64,000 nucleotides of DNA. Source: Mortierella alpina (Eukaryota > Mortierellomycota > Mortierellomycetes > Mortierellales > Mortierellaceae). Position 1 is the first letter of the stretch. Each line of letters opens with the position of its first letter. This document shows, piece by piece, positions 34,590 to 46,892 of the stretch. A program made the position numbers and the translations under genes. The DNA is taken from positions 558,001 through 622,000 of the forward strand of contig JANATF010000007.1 in the NCBI GenBank assembly GCA_029449245.1. Direction: 5' to 3'. The notes under the pieces are model-generated. The model was given only the letters and a program-made list of their open reading frames with translations, ran no database searches and was not told the origin of the DNA.

Positions 34590-37500
34590 ATGGTAAGAAG
34601 TCTATTACCCTGTTGCAGTTATGTCATGCGCGTACACGAGGATTTAAGCGACAGGCTACTTATCGACCCATACTTTGTGAATAGCATGTTGATCATGGCT
34701 GACCAGATTCAACAGAAGGGGGTTGCACCGACAATGAAAGCGAAACTGGAACCGGGCCAGAGTAGAGCGTCGTTGTTGGAAGGCAAGCGAGAGACAGTCA
34801 GTGTAATAGCAACAGGACAAGAGGGTGTGGACACGAGGGATACAAGGAACAAGAGGGAGGCCGGGGGGTGGACAGGAGTACTAGGGAACAAGAGGAAGGG
34901 GCAGGAACCGATGATGTTTATTATACATGGGCGAGAGGGTATTTATACTAATGTGAGGGAGAGGCGAAGTGCTTTGAGGAGGGCGAAGCAGGTGCGCGTG
35001 GAGGCGCAGATGGCGAAGTAGGATGGCGAAGTACGAGGGCATTCTATGATACTGTGACAGTCAGGGCCAAACACAATGCCGTGAAAAGAGTGCCTCGAGG
35101 TACCTTGGAAAAGGCATTAGAAGCATTCAAGAACGCACACGACCTCGCGCGTGACTACACGATGAAGATTTTTGGAAAGGATCTCGACTTCGAGGACAAT
35201 GTTTCAGAGTGGAGGAAGGTCGTACACGAAGAGTTTGATGGCGTTTGGGCCGTGGAGTACAACAAAGCGGTAGGGGTCCAGTCAGGCACCACGGTGGACA
35301 CCGGCCCTGGAGCTGTCGGTAAACCAGGGAGCGTATCAGGGCTGCTCGATCAGGACAAAGCACCCGCGGCGGCTGAATCCAACCATGAACCGAAAGAAGG
35401 TGCCCAAGAACAGGCCGTCGTTAACCTCGATGAGAGCGTTGAGATTGATGAAGGTGGCTCTGTTACTCAAGTCCAAGCATCCGAGACGATCAGTGCTTCA
35501 AGCCAGGGGAATGATGACCTCCCATAGGAGCTGAGAACGTGTGTTGCGACTCTCAAACATGTTCTACGCGAGGAACTGATCCCTGAGTACGACTTGATAA
35601 CCTCGAGGCTGGATGATTGTCAACAGACGATGACCGAAATCACGGAGATGGCAATCGTTGCCCAGAAAGCAGCTGTTCTGGTAAGTATTGATGGCGCCTC
35701 ATCTCATATACGATGATTCATAATTGTTTGTGCTAAACGCTTTGTATCTCTCTCTATCCCTCAAGCTGAAGGGGAGTTGAACGAAGTCATGGGATTTCCC
35801 AGGCCTGTCAGTACCGAGTTTAACATCAAGGTTGTCTTCCCGTTCCGCGCAGACGTAAATCCGGTTGTGAATGCTGCACCCATACCTGTTGGCTTGCAGG
35901 AGCGACTGGAGAGTGGTTCCAAGACCGCCAGCACCCGCACACATTACGACCTGATACGCCTCTTCTCGCCCGAGTGCATGAGATACTTTTACACGGCGTT
36001 TTTGGGACCGCAAGGAACTCGAAGCAGCAATGAAAGCCATCACTCTGGGATTCATTGATCGCTGCGGTCGGCAGCAATTCCGACGGGCCTGCATTGTCCT
36101 CCTCTCCCATGGGTATCGCCTGCACCATAACAGAACACATGACGCAACGTTCGACGGCGCTGACAAACATGCGGCAGGGGTCAATCTACGACAAGAGCCT
36201 CGACTACGCCTTGCGAATATTACTGCGACTCCATTTGGCCCCTAATCGCGAACTCAAATGCAAGGAGCGAGCCAAGACAGCGGCCCTGAGGAAGAAAGAG
36301 AAGATGGCAGAGCCCAAGAAGTCGAGTCGGGGTATTTGGCAGCTAAAGGTGAGGCAGCTGTGCGATGAAGTTGCCGACCTATTATCAACGAGGAGCTCGA
36401 ATGAAAATCGCTTTACTGCGATTCGTAGTCGTCTGCACACACTGCAGCAAGAAGAGCCCGTTGCCATCGTCAGGAGAATCCCACCCCTGGAACAGTAGCT
36501 GCAGGAACTGGAGGCAAGGGTCGACGATCAGGACCAGGCCAACGGTAATGACGACACGGGTCTATCGTGCAATACTATTCTTGCAGTAGAAGACCTGGAT
36601 CAATTAATTGGAGAGGCTGATGACGAGGAGGAAGAAGATGACGACGAGTGCGAGGTCGAAGAGAGTGAAGCCGTGACCATCAGCGAGGCCGAGGAGAGTG
36701 AGGCCGTGGCCATCAGCGGGGCACGTCCTGTGCAAAAAGAACCCAGCCGACAGCGTCTGAGGTCCCTTCAAGCGGTCCTGAAGATGTTGTTAGAGTCACC
36801 CAGTATCCAAGAGAACATCAACAGCAAATGGGTACGGGCGTCAGCATTTGCCAAGGAGGATTTTACGGAGAAGGAATGTGAGGTCGTTGCCCACCTGGCA
36901 AACACTCTGCGGCTGTACGTGCCAAAAGTAAAGCAAGACGACCAAGAACGCACCATCAGGCCTCCCGCTCATGTGGCTATGCGGGCATCTTTTGTGTCTA
37001 TTGCCAACAGTGTTGTTCGAGCAGCGGGTTACCCAGAATTCGCCAGGCGTATCTCTCCGCAGGTGTCGGCAGGCTCTACCCAAGCGCTCCATCTAGGAGC
37101 AGTGGGCTTGTATGAAACATTCTGCTCGGTCGGTGGCTTTGAGGTCATGGACCACGAGGGGCGTCCGCTCACGTCTCGAGCCTCAGTAACGCGACCACCG
37201 ACCAACAAGAAGGTTATCACCGGCGCCTTTCTTGATATCAAAGCCGTCGATGTCTTGTGTCGCTCTCACGGGTTGTTGTTCAAGGATAGGTAAGTACGCG
37301 GTTGTCATTGCTTTAAGCACTTCTCGATTCAAAGGAAACGCTGTGTTGAGGATGGATGTTCATGAACTGACAACATCACTCGCTTTTAGGATAACGTACG
37401 TGGATCCGTACACAGTGCATCTTACAGGCTCCGTCATCAATGAGGATCGACATCCGGTCTACAGCAAGTACGAGCGACGCAAGAAGGCGACCAAGGGCCA

Positions 37501-39111
37501 GCACAGGAATTACTGGTTGGATGCCTTCAAAGAATCCGGACTCACAAAGCAGAGGTATTCGAGAAGGCCTCGGCCTTGGCGGACGACGTGAAATCACAGG
37601 AGAAGGTGGTGAGATCCAAAAGGAAAAAAGTTAGCTCCAGCTTGCAAGTTCAGACGGCTCTCAAGGACGCGTTAAAGCTGCTGAATTCGGATATGACTCG
37701 GAGTGGGCTCAAGGAAGCCCAGCAGAGCCGTAGACAACACAGAGAGGAGCTTGAACCTCTCGAGGAAGCTCTGAGGTTGCTTAGGAGCGAGAGATACAAG
37801 TACAACAAAATGCATAAGGCCGCGGTCGACTCGGGGAGCGATTTGGACTCTACAAAGAACGAGGGGCACCCAGCAAGCCGTTCAAGCTCAAGAAAGGAGA
37901 CGATCCCGACGTGGGAGCTCCCAGCTTGTGAGGACAGAGCCGACAAGACAGACATTCGGGACCTCATTTACAACGCGCGCGGCAGAAACAGGCGCGTCAC
38001 GTTGGCCGGGACAGATTATGGTCTCGTAACAATAGCCGAAACCGTTCCCTTGACACTAGCTGAAGTCGAAACGCATATCAATAGGTTTGAGACGCTGCAA
38101 AGTAAGTCATCAAAGACGACTGTGATGTGAAAGGCGTTTATGAAGGCAACCTTAGAATCGCCCACTAATGCCTACTGTTTGGACGCCAAGTAGATGATCC
38201 AGAAGCTATTCTCGAGGAGGAGTTGTCGGATATGAAACTTCCACGAGCCATAAGGACCACAGCTGCGCAGATAGACTGTGTGAGCAGAACACGGTACATC
38301 GCCAAGCGTCGAGGCTCAGACAAAACAAGGACGCCCTGGCTACCGTCACAGCACCAGAAAACTCTCTCAGCCTTGCCACCACACTACCCGCTGTCGACAG
38401 AGCCCACCACCATCGCAAAGGCGTCGCTGGGGTACTTCGGAAGTTTGAGAGGACAAAGGCAAGGCTTAGGGATTTGCATACAAAACAGCTCAGGACAGAG
38501 CGCGCCTGGAAACGTCTCTGTGCGCACGAGCAGCGACAAGCGCAGCAGCATGCGTCACCAGCCCCACCAGAGTCCTCTACCATGTCCTCTGACGACGGCT
38601 GGTGTCAGGGCTGCTCTGCGCACCATGTTCCAAAGCAGTTCCAAAACGGCCGCTCCTTCCAACACCTGTCACAGTGCCCCAAGTCTGCGCCCCGGATCCT
38701 GCCAGTTCTTTTGATCGGAGACGCCGGGACGTGCGTTGGGTCTCGACTAAAGGGCCATTCGAAAAGAGGAGGGGCCAAGCTACGCTCGCAGCCTCGTCAA
38801 AGCTGCCCGGTACTAATGACGGATGAGTTTCGAACGAGCAAGGTGTGCCTGTTCTGCACGAAGCAGATGTCCCTAGCACGAGCACGCCGAATAGTGAAAG
38901 GCCAGATCAAGTTCATCAGGCTCCATGGAGCCTGGAGCGTTGCAACGCCAAGTGCGTCTTATTCAGGAAAAACTACTCGATCCGGCCAAGGGATACGATC
39001 GCAGCGGCAGCCACCGCGGTAGTGGGGACGGCACAGGCCCTGGGCAGAGGCCGACCAAAGGCTTTCTCCCGAGGAGCCACCCCACGACACGACCAACAAC
39101 ACCAGTCCTAG
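34590..39111 (+). pseudogene. TnpB/Fanzor-like RuvC endonuclease, full-length relic (second subfamily)
   Basis: A large multi-exon gene is traceable. From about 35054, VKRVPRGTLEKALEAFKNAH is open, with an in-frame TAG at 35525-35527, to a GTAAGT donor at 35681. The next block contains VVNAAPIPVGLQERL, shifts near 36050, and continues as SLDYALRILLRLHLAPNREL. A second in-frame TAG is at 36496-36498; an acidic segment and ANTLRLYVPKVKQ follow. Exons join at 37288 (AG|GTAAGT to ITYVDPYTVHLTG) and at 38101. RuvC-I is LAGTDYGLVT (Asp 38014-38016), then VGSRLKGHSKRGGA, RuvC-II MTDEFRTSK (Glu 38825-38827), the zinc ribbon CLFC ... CNAKC, and RuvC-III RPRDTIAAAA (Asp 38992-38994). Further shifts lie near 37540, 38300 and 38935. 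All catalytic positions survive, so it died recently or from few hits. The start is uncertain. Confidence 0.8.
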
Positions 39112-39221
39112 TTCACTGGAGTCCCATCTTCACACTCAACATCCTTTGGGATGCACTGGATGCACCTCTCGCGAAGGAGGAATATAGGTAAGTCGAATGC
39201 GCAGGCACTTGCAAATAGAGT

Positions 39222-39905
39222 TCATTGCTCTATCACATCCGCCAGGTCGGGTGCATCTCCCGAAAACACAATCGCCCACGCCAATGTAAATCCTGTTCCG
39301 ATCAGAGACACGCGATTTTGAGGGCTGAACGAGGACAGCAGATATCCCATCGCAAACGCCACGGCATACAGCATGATGATGATGATGATAAATAGCAAGT
39401 AGAAATAATTCGACCGCTGGTTGAAAAAGCTGATCAACGGAAATGAAAACATGATCCTCGCAAGCACGATCCTTGGAATGTTGGTAATCACATTGGCGAG
39501 GTAATAGGGTAACGTAAGCAGACCCGACGATTTCCTCCGCTAGTAGACCAACTTCTCGCTTCCTGAGGTCATGGATCCAACCGAGATGCCTGCAAAACTG
39601 ACGCCCAGTGCGATAAAGACACTGGTCTCGGTTAAATGATATGTGGGGTTTGCGCAGTTGTACTTGAGCTGGTGCCATGGCACGGACCAAGTCCGGTAGC
39701 TGACCGAGGTAGTAGTGGACGCAGCGATCGAGATAAACATGCTGCAGACGAGATGGAGGAGCTGGTCGTACAAGAACTGGCGCTGGTTCCTGCAGAATTG
39801 CAGCCGGGCACGGGACAAACAGAGCGAGAACATCATGAAGGGCGAAGCAGTGCTTCGATTCGGGTCCATTCGCTTGAGAAGGGTGCAAAATAGTCTCCCT
39901 GGTCA
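39222..39905 (-). pseudogene. ABCG-type ABC transporter membrane domain, broken
   Basis: On the minus strand the ABC-2 membrane domain of a fungal ABCG transporter is clear. RQFLYDQLLHLVCSMFIS comes first, then TETSVFIALGVSFAGISVGS and SEKLVY. A TAG (39540-39542) stands where the family has Trp (VYWRD), and the same frame continues as LPYYLANVITNIPRIV, a helix region and SLIGTGFTLAWAIVFSGDAPDL. The reading then stops, so the C-terminal end is lost. Upstream, a frame change near 39900 links to a polar linker frame (to about 40176), but no nucleotide-binding domain follows. The truncated right end adjoins the Fanzor-like pseudogene, whose arrival may have cut it. Confidence 0.75.
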
Positions 39906-40359
39906 CGGAAAGGACACCTCCCCATCTCATCCGGCTGTCAATCAAAAAGATGCGAATGGTCTTCCGAAGGGTCTCGGACCGGGTCAGACGCTCAGGTATG
40001 GGCGAAGAATCGTAAAGCGACTGGAAATCGGACACTGCCATGGAAGCACGATGGCTCGATGGGTTTGATTTCGAAGCGGCTTCTCGCAGCTTGGCTACGG
40101 CCTTGTGCTGGTTGTAGCGCATCGGAGACACCGTTGGTGCTGATGGTTGAAGCGAGGAGGAGGATGCGCTTGGCAATTAGGTTGCTCATAGCCAAAGACT
40201 CTCCGTGGACGCCCTGCTGAAGGACGAATTATTTTGACTGGCATAATGCGGCATAGCCAGATTAGAGGCATGTGTGGACGGATGCCTGTTCTTGACCCGC
40301 CAATGGCGCAGGTCCATCCTGTTCGCAGTACTCCCAATATACTCTTTAAAGCAGTTAAT

Positions 40360-42425
40360 GCAGTGAACATTAATGTCAATATCGCGCTGTCACACAACTT
40401 CCTCGGCAATACGATGAATGGAAGCGGCTCAAACTGTTTCGTTACCTGCAAGATGCTAGTTCCGTTCGAGAGAATCAGCCCCAAGTGCTCAAATTCGATA
40501 TCAAAGGTGTGCGTGACTCTGGTAACCTTCCTTTTCAGCTGTGGTCAAACATATCAAAACTCTTATATTGCATCACGCATATCTTGGGCCACTACTCGCC
40601 TAGCGCGTGGATAACTTGTCGTACTTCACGAGTAATAAAGGCGGAACACCTTCACTGTCTGCACCGTCTCCTCATCAAAGAAAAACAGGTGTTCAGTGCC
40701 ACTCAGGTCTATTTCCTGAATCTCCACGCCCACGCACTCTCGCCCTGTTCAAGTTTCATTCAAGCACTCAATATCAGAAAACTACCATGCAGGTGGGCTT
40801 TCCACTAACACCGTTAGTGCAATAACACGAGAAGAGCAACTTACTGATATTAGCGAAAAAGTCAATGAATGTTTGCGGATTTCGAATAGCAGAGGACATG
40901 AACGCGGTGACGCCTTTTACAAGTATTGCTTTCAAGACAGAAACCAGTGGCACGATGTTGGTCGGATCATAAGTCTTTGAAGAGCACCATTAGTGCTTGT
41001 GCATGTTACTGCTGACGACACGGACTGAGACATTCGCTGTCAAAGAATGACTTACCAGATCTGAGAGGATCAGGACTTCGGCGGAGAGTGCCGCGATTTG
41101 CTCCTTTGTAAAGTTTTCCCAGTCAAGAAGGCTTGCTCTTGTTGGACAAGGAACGGTATCTAACGATTCCAAGGCGAAGCTATCACTGTTAGCGAATCGC
41201 GTACCAAGATATAGCAATCCTTATACAACGAACATAATGTGCTTACTGTATCCGATGTTCTCTGCCGCCATCGCCAGGACACTGGTGTTTCCATCCGTAA
41301 GGACGACCTGCTTTGCTCCAAGAAGTGCACACGCAATGCCTAGAAAGCCAACGCCACATCCAATATCGATCACATTTTTGCCTGCGATCATATCTAATGG
41401 CATAGCACGGTCATATTGCATTAGAAGGGTCTTGCACGTCATGCCGTGACAGTATACAAATACAAAACAACAATGCGTTGCTCATACCAGGATGATCAAT
41501 TAGATACTCTGCCAGCCAGAAACTAACACAAAGTAATACATGATACTTTGAGCATTGGTATCTCATGGGCACTTTCGGACATGGACGTAAAAAGTTATCA
41601 ACTGCTCCGGCCCCTTGAGATGATATATCTTTTACCTTGCCTCCCTGTCAATTAAACGATCCAGAGTTAGAAAGCAACCCATTGGCAAATCTTTGTATAC
41701 CACGGTGATATCAAGCTGAAATGATTGAGCTTTCATACCAAGTCCGCAATCCTGTGGTACCCGACGAGATGGTGGTTTGCTCCTCCATGACTGTGACAAC
41801 CTTGCTACAAGTCCGATCAAGACTATATGACTTGAAGCAGGGTTTCAATGGCGGCCCGCCGTGCTCTGGCCTATGTAAAATTCATGACTACATAAATGTC
41901 GACAGAACCATTGATCGTACTTCTTTCGAAAGACGTGTTGTTGCGGTGCACCAGTCTAACCTCTTCGGTGCCGTCATCAATAGATCCGAAAAAACCTCTA
42001 TCAGGTCATCCGAAATTTCATGAATGCCTTCATCTTCGATGAGCGTTATCAGTTTTTTGAGAAATGAATGCTGGTAGGTGAGCGACGGTGGGTGTTTCAT
42101 GACTACTGGGTCGTAGAATATCTAGAACACAAAGTAAGAGCAGTAGCCGTAGTGGGGTTTCTTGGCCCGTGTATGAGTATATTTCCTACCAACTACGGTC
42201 CTCCCGCGACACAACGGTCAATCAATCGTTACAAACCTGATCAAGCAGTGCATGCTGAATAACTGGACTCGTGACCGAGAGTTGAGCTTGGTTCCCACCT
42301 GAGGCTTTCTCAAGGTCCGAAGTTGATGCTGTTTCCGAAAGCGACCACCGAAACTGACGAAGTTGCCGCATCTGAAGAACTTGTCTCTTGATGAGAAAAA
42401 CTAGTGCCTGGGAATTTTCGTCCAT
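40360..42425 (-). CDS. EEF2KMT-like (FAM86) protein-lysine methyltransferase; intactness uncertain
   Basis: This family trimethylates a lysine of elongation factor 2. Recognisable exons in order: 42425-42237 (MDENSQALVFLIKRQ... LRQFRWS), 42121 onwards (IFYDPVVMKHPPSLTYQHSF, joining in phase), a segment near 41740-41860 (VTVMEEQTTISSGTTGLRT), a small exon near 41500 (WLAEYLIDHP), and the SAM-binding exon 41442-41260 (NVIDIGCGVGFLGIA, VVLTDG). Then 41200-41050 (ASLLDWENF, EVLILSDL) and 40980-40850 (TYDPTNIVPLVSVL, AIRNPQTFIDFF), and a last part near 40530-40360. The motif order matches the family from end to end. However, at several junctions my exon phases do not close by one base, so either I mis-set boundaries or the gene has small indels. 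The function call is solid, the model is not. Confidence 0.65.
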
Positions 42426-42706
42426 GTCGTCCTTTTGTCTATGCGTCTCCCGTGTGAGATTGATTGCGACAGCTCTTCTGTCAATTTTTATGCGATGTTT
42501 CAAAGACTCGATCCTATGCTCATCTGTTTGTCCGAGGTTTCCATTGGTACTTAATCCTGGCATGCGTTTTTGTTTTCTGGTGGGAGACCCTTGGTCAAAA
42601 GCACGTCACGGTTCGACGCGACGTGATTCCTAGAGCTTTATTATCTGCTACTGTAGTCAAGACGTGTACATCGGTACGATCATTCCCCGATCTACACCTG
42701 AGGGGC

Positions 42707-44857
42707 TTAGCTCTTGCGCTCCTCCTCGTAGCGTCTCGAGAGCTGTTGTGGCAAAACCGACCCCGTTCCTCGGTTAGGCAGCATTGGCAGCCATGTAAGC
42801 ATGGGACGATAAACCGTATCCTTCAGGAACTGCTCCTCTTGCATTTTTTGTGGTATAACGTTGAACGCCACGTATCTCAACAGACGCTCAGACCAGGTCT
42901 ACGAATATTGGAAGGATGTTAACATTAAGACGCATGGCTAAGCAGAATTCACGGTGACTCCGAATCTTACCTGGCCGTAAAGAACTTTGGCCATGGTTTT
43001 GCTCTTCTCCATCTGATATTTAGCCTGGGGATAGCGCTGGTCCTTATAGGACCTGAAAGCTCTGCTAACATCCTTTGCCGACTTTGAGGCCAAGTCATAG
43101 ATGCAGTTGGAGAGAATGACGGCATCCTGCAATGCATTCACGGCCCCTATCAGATAGCAGTAAAAAAAAAGAGCGTTCGTGTCAGGCGGATAGTTGCTGG
43201 CTAATAACTCCCGAACTTGACCAATTCATACCTTGTCCTCCACTTGGGAGCATCTGTATTCATGTTGCAACGATTTATTTTCAGTGTTAGAATGTTAAGA
43301 GCCATGGTTGTGACCCAGACAAAATTGGTACTACTATGGCACATTGCGCATACCTTGTGACAGGCTGGGTATTGAAATCATATGCATGGGCAATAAGGAT
43401 AATATATTAGGCATCTTGCTCTCAATCATTAAACCATGACCATAGCAAACAAGTTTCCTTACCGTCTCCAATGAGCACTGTGCGACCATGGTACCAGGTT
43501 TCAAAGAGCTTTTCCTCAAGGTAAACCCTAGTAAAAGAGCGCCCACGGAGGAAAAAAAAAGTGCGTACCGCATATTAGAAGAAGCGCACCGCAGGCCAAG
43601 TCTGTGAATACATGAGGGCGAACATACCTTGAAATCATTTCGTTAGGAGTTGCATCAATGAGATCGCCAATGACGCCCCCAAAATGACTAGGGAAGTTGC
43701 GAATATCTTCAATCATGCTCGCATTCGACTCTGGGCCCCACTCCGAGTTTTTGAACATGATTTGCTTTGATAGTTTGGCAGTGTTCAGTTGAACCGTCAT
43801 TCCCCAGCAGATCCTGTTACCCGGCACTGTCACTGTGTTGTACTATGATTGTTTTCCCAATACCAAAATGGCGGAGACATTACGTGAGCATCAAAAGAAG
43901 CACAAGATAAGTTGTGGCGGGTCAAGCGGTAGTGCAGTGCGAACCCAGATATTCCGATTCTGAACTTACAGAATGCGGGGTACCATCCCCGATGACACGC
44001 GAAAAGTTTGAGCTGGGTTCCTTGAGTACCGGGTACTTCTCGGGGTCTTGGGGTCGGGACATCCCGACCATGGACATGTAGCCCATCGTCAGGTTCGCCT
44101 TATCGGATGATGGCAGCTGTCCTTTTTTCTCCACCAATTTGTAAAGACCCTGGCGGACACCCGAATAAGCACCGTCTGCACCAACGAGAATATCACCGTG
44201 GTGGGTCGACCCATCCGCGACACGAATCATTACTCCAAACTCGTTCTGCTCGATCGAGAGTACCCGCTTGCCCATATGCATCTTCTCCTTGGGGACATGC
44301 GATAACAAGAGTGCGTGCATTTCTGGGCGTGCAAACATCAAAAAGTCGTAGCCGCTCCTAAGAAAGAGATATCATGTCTTGGGGCGCTTAATAATCCTGC
44401 AGCAGGAGGATTCTGCATGCAAGGCAAGGCAAGGCATGGTATGAAGATTTACCTCTGTTTATATTGTCTGACGTCCACAAAGGCGACCTTTTCGATTTGG
44501 CTGTTGTAAATGTCCATGCCTAGGCATGGGAGCGAGATCTTCTGGACCTCCTCAAGCATACCCAGCTGCTCAAACACGGGGAGAATATTGGCGCCAAACA
44601 CCATAGCGGATCCTTGTGTCATATTTGTGATACGTTCAGGAACAGCATTGTCAGCAAGATCGCAAATGAAATAGAATCTAAATCTTCCTTGTCATACAAA
44701 CTCTTCAACCCATACCCAAAGGTCGCACTTCAGCAGATCGCTCGAACACTGCATAGGATATATTCATGCGCTCGAGCAAGATAGCCAGCATGAGACCTCC
44801 CAGCCCTGCGCCTACAATCATAACGTGGGGCGGCTTGTTATCTTCGATGTCTGACAT
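42707..44857 (-). CDS. FAD-dependent monooxygenase (PHBH/UbiH-like), nine exons
   Basis: Nine exons all close in phase: 44857-44716, 44612-44453, 44357-43970, 43842-43628, 43527-43463, 43364-43354, 43253-43232, 43146-42971 and 42898-42707, giving 456 residues. Group A flavin hydroxylases use NAD(P)H and O2 to oxidise small aromatic or terpenoid substrates. Residues about 12-35 hold the FAD dinucleotide fold (VMIVGAGLGGLMLAILLE), and DILVGADGAYSGVRQ is the DG motif. The GD motif is split over micro-exons: VLIGD, ACHK and MLPSGGQG, with an 11-nt exon carrying ACHK. The C-terminus carries a helical region and ends with a charged tail. No partner gene is close; the PPxY membrane-protein gene is divergent 511 bp away. 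Confidence 0.92.
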
Positions 44858-45368
44858 GGTGCAGGTGCTGCAAGAGGTGCAAGTTGTGTGCTGGCTGGAG
44901 AAGTGTGAACAAGACAAGAGACTGTGGACGGGAAGGAAAGTGGTGTGACCGACTGTAAAAAGGAATGCAGAGCAGATGAGGGGCAATGGAGCAAAGAGAT
45001 TCTAACCCAGGTCTGGACTCAAAGCGACGAATCTCATGTCCATAGGCGACAATAGGCTCTCACCCTGTCCTTCTTTTCACACCCAGTTCGTTGTGCGTAT
45101 GAAGAATTTCTGTGGGCTACATTTCCATGCAGCGACAGCGGTGGTGTGGTGGTGGTGACGTCGTAGAAGTCACGACGAAGCCATGCTCCAGCTTTGCGAA
45201 CTTCGTTCATTCCAAGTCCGTCCTCGCCCATCTCCTCGTTCCTCAGATACAACACTTCTCTAGCACCCCTCGCCCTCCGTCATCTCGCATCAAATAGCCA
45301 GCCATACCTCACGCAGTTGACCCGATTCTCAACGCATTACACCACAGCGAGGCCCAGGCGTCTCAGTC
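44858..45368. promoter_or_regulatory. Divergent promoter region, monooxygenase and membrane protein
   Basis: 511 bp lie between the two ATGs, with C/T-rich tracts on the plus-strand side. Nothing else is recognised. Confidence 0.4.
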
Positions 45369-46892
45369 ATGAGCCACGCCTTCACTCGACGGTCGCTTCG
45401 ACGCAGTGGTGGCAACAGCAGCAACAGCGGCCACTTTAGTCTTTTCTCCTCGACGGCTCAGTCGGCACACGGGAAGCGCCTCGACCTCTCGCTACTCTTT
45501 CTCATCTGGCTTTGCATCACCCTTGCCCTTTCGTCGTCAGTTCAAGGACAAGGACAGGTTGCACCCCCGAATGGATATGGCGATTGGACGGATTTCGATC
45601 AGTACTTTGGTAAGGCATCATCGCACTAGAGAACATCATACAGGCAGCATTGGAAGCACATTAGTTTAGTCGAGCAGTGCCGTTTATCGCTCTTTCGCCC
45701 CATCTGCAGTTGACCCGCAAGCTTTTCCTGTTCCGATATTTAAACTCTGAGACGGTATAATTCTCACTGCGCTTTTTTATTTTTTTTTATTCATCCTGCC
45801 TGCACAGCGGGAACAAAATGCACCCTTCACGGAGGACAATGCTGCAGTAACAGCTCCGCGATTCCCTGCCAGGGCTGGTTCTGTATTCAAAATACGTGCT
45901 CTGTTTTAGCATGCGAGTACTGCTCGGATGATCCACAATGGTTTTGTGGACAGGTCGAAGGCGTGACCAAGAACCACGGTCTCGCCTGCAAGTACCGTGC
46001 GACCGAGAACCAGGCTTGTGACAACAAGACCATGCCCTGTCAACCACAGATGTATTGCTCCGCGAATAACAGCACTTGCCAAATGACACCGGAGCGCAAA
46101 CAAGAATTTGAGGAAGAGTCAAAGTCAAGACGGATAACCATGGCTGGAATGATTGTCGTGTTGATTGGCATGTTTGTGGCTATGAGGCGGATGCTCAAGA
46201 ACGAGGAGGCGCGGCGGAGGCAAATCTGGGAACCCGTCGATTCAAGTGCAGAGGCGTCAATATTGAGACGGCTGGCTGAGGATACTCAAAGGAGGGTCGC
46301 AGGCGGATGGGGCCAGATCAGCGGGTCATTAGTCGAAGGCGGGAATGCCGCTACCGCCGCGGTCGGTACGGCGTTTTCAAGGATCAGGAACAACGTCATG
46401 AATGCTACCGGTGCCAATAGCAGAGCTCTAGACGACTGCGATGATGACTCTGTAGAGATGCTACCCAGCGGACGTAGAGCACAGACAAGGAGAGAGCTCG
46501 AGGCTGATATGAGAGACTTTTTGCTCGAGGGTGATGACGACGACAACAACGATGATGAGGATGAACATATTCGGGATGAGGATGGCCTTTTAGCGCGCCA
46601 TCGAAGTACCAGCAGTAGCTACAATAGCAGCCAAGCCCATTCTTCTGGATCAAACACCCATTCGCCACCCTCATCCAGCAACAGCAACGCAACAGTGCCG
46701 GCGCTATCCACAATGCAGGCTGCTGGTACCAATAGCCATGCGGAAGGCTTCCCGGACGAACCACCAGCATATGATGAGATCAGGACGAATGGACAGGGCC
46801 CTCCTTCATTAATCGCTGGATTATCGAGCTCATCAACGACCTCTACAGCTGCGACGCCAACACCAACTAGAGGAACCGATACCATTGTCTAG
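45369..46892 (+). CDS. Type I membrane protein, Cys-rich ectodomain, PPxY tail
   Basis: Two exons join in phase (45369-45609 and 45808-46892), giving 441 residues. An N-terminal hydrophobic segment (LSLLFLIWLCITLALSS, about residues 37-55) acts as signal or anchor. The ectodomain is Cys-rich (CTLHGGQCC, CQGWFC, CEYC, WFCGQ, CQPQMYC), with NNST-type glycosylation sites. A second helix (MAGMIVVLIGMFVAM) crosses the membrane, followed by basic residues and a long acidic, Ser/Asn-rich tail ending with EPPAYDEI. The PPxY motif suggests binding of a WW-domain ubiquitin ligase. I do not recognise a named family. The domain plan parallels the 5147-6128 protein. Confidence 0.75.

Noticed and set aside
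36840-37970. Minus-strand frames opposite the second Fanzor-like gene
   Set aside because: The plus-strand frame shows family motifs and splice sites; the antisense frames show neither.
34590-39111. TAG read as an amino acid (variant genetic code)
   Set aside because: All intact genes in the window use TAA, TAG and TGA as normal stops, and these relics also carry frameshifts.
39136-40176. 346-residue minus-strand open frame
   Set aside because: Its left two-thirds is a shifted shadow of the ABCG membrane domain, which is read in another frame (39540-39869 and 39222-39491).
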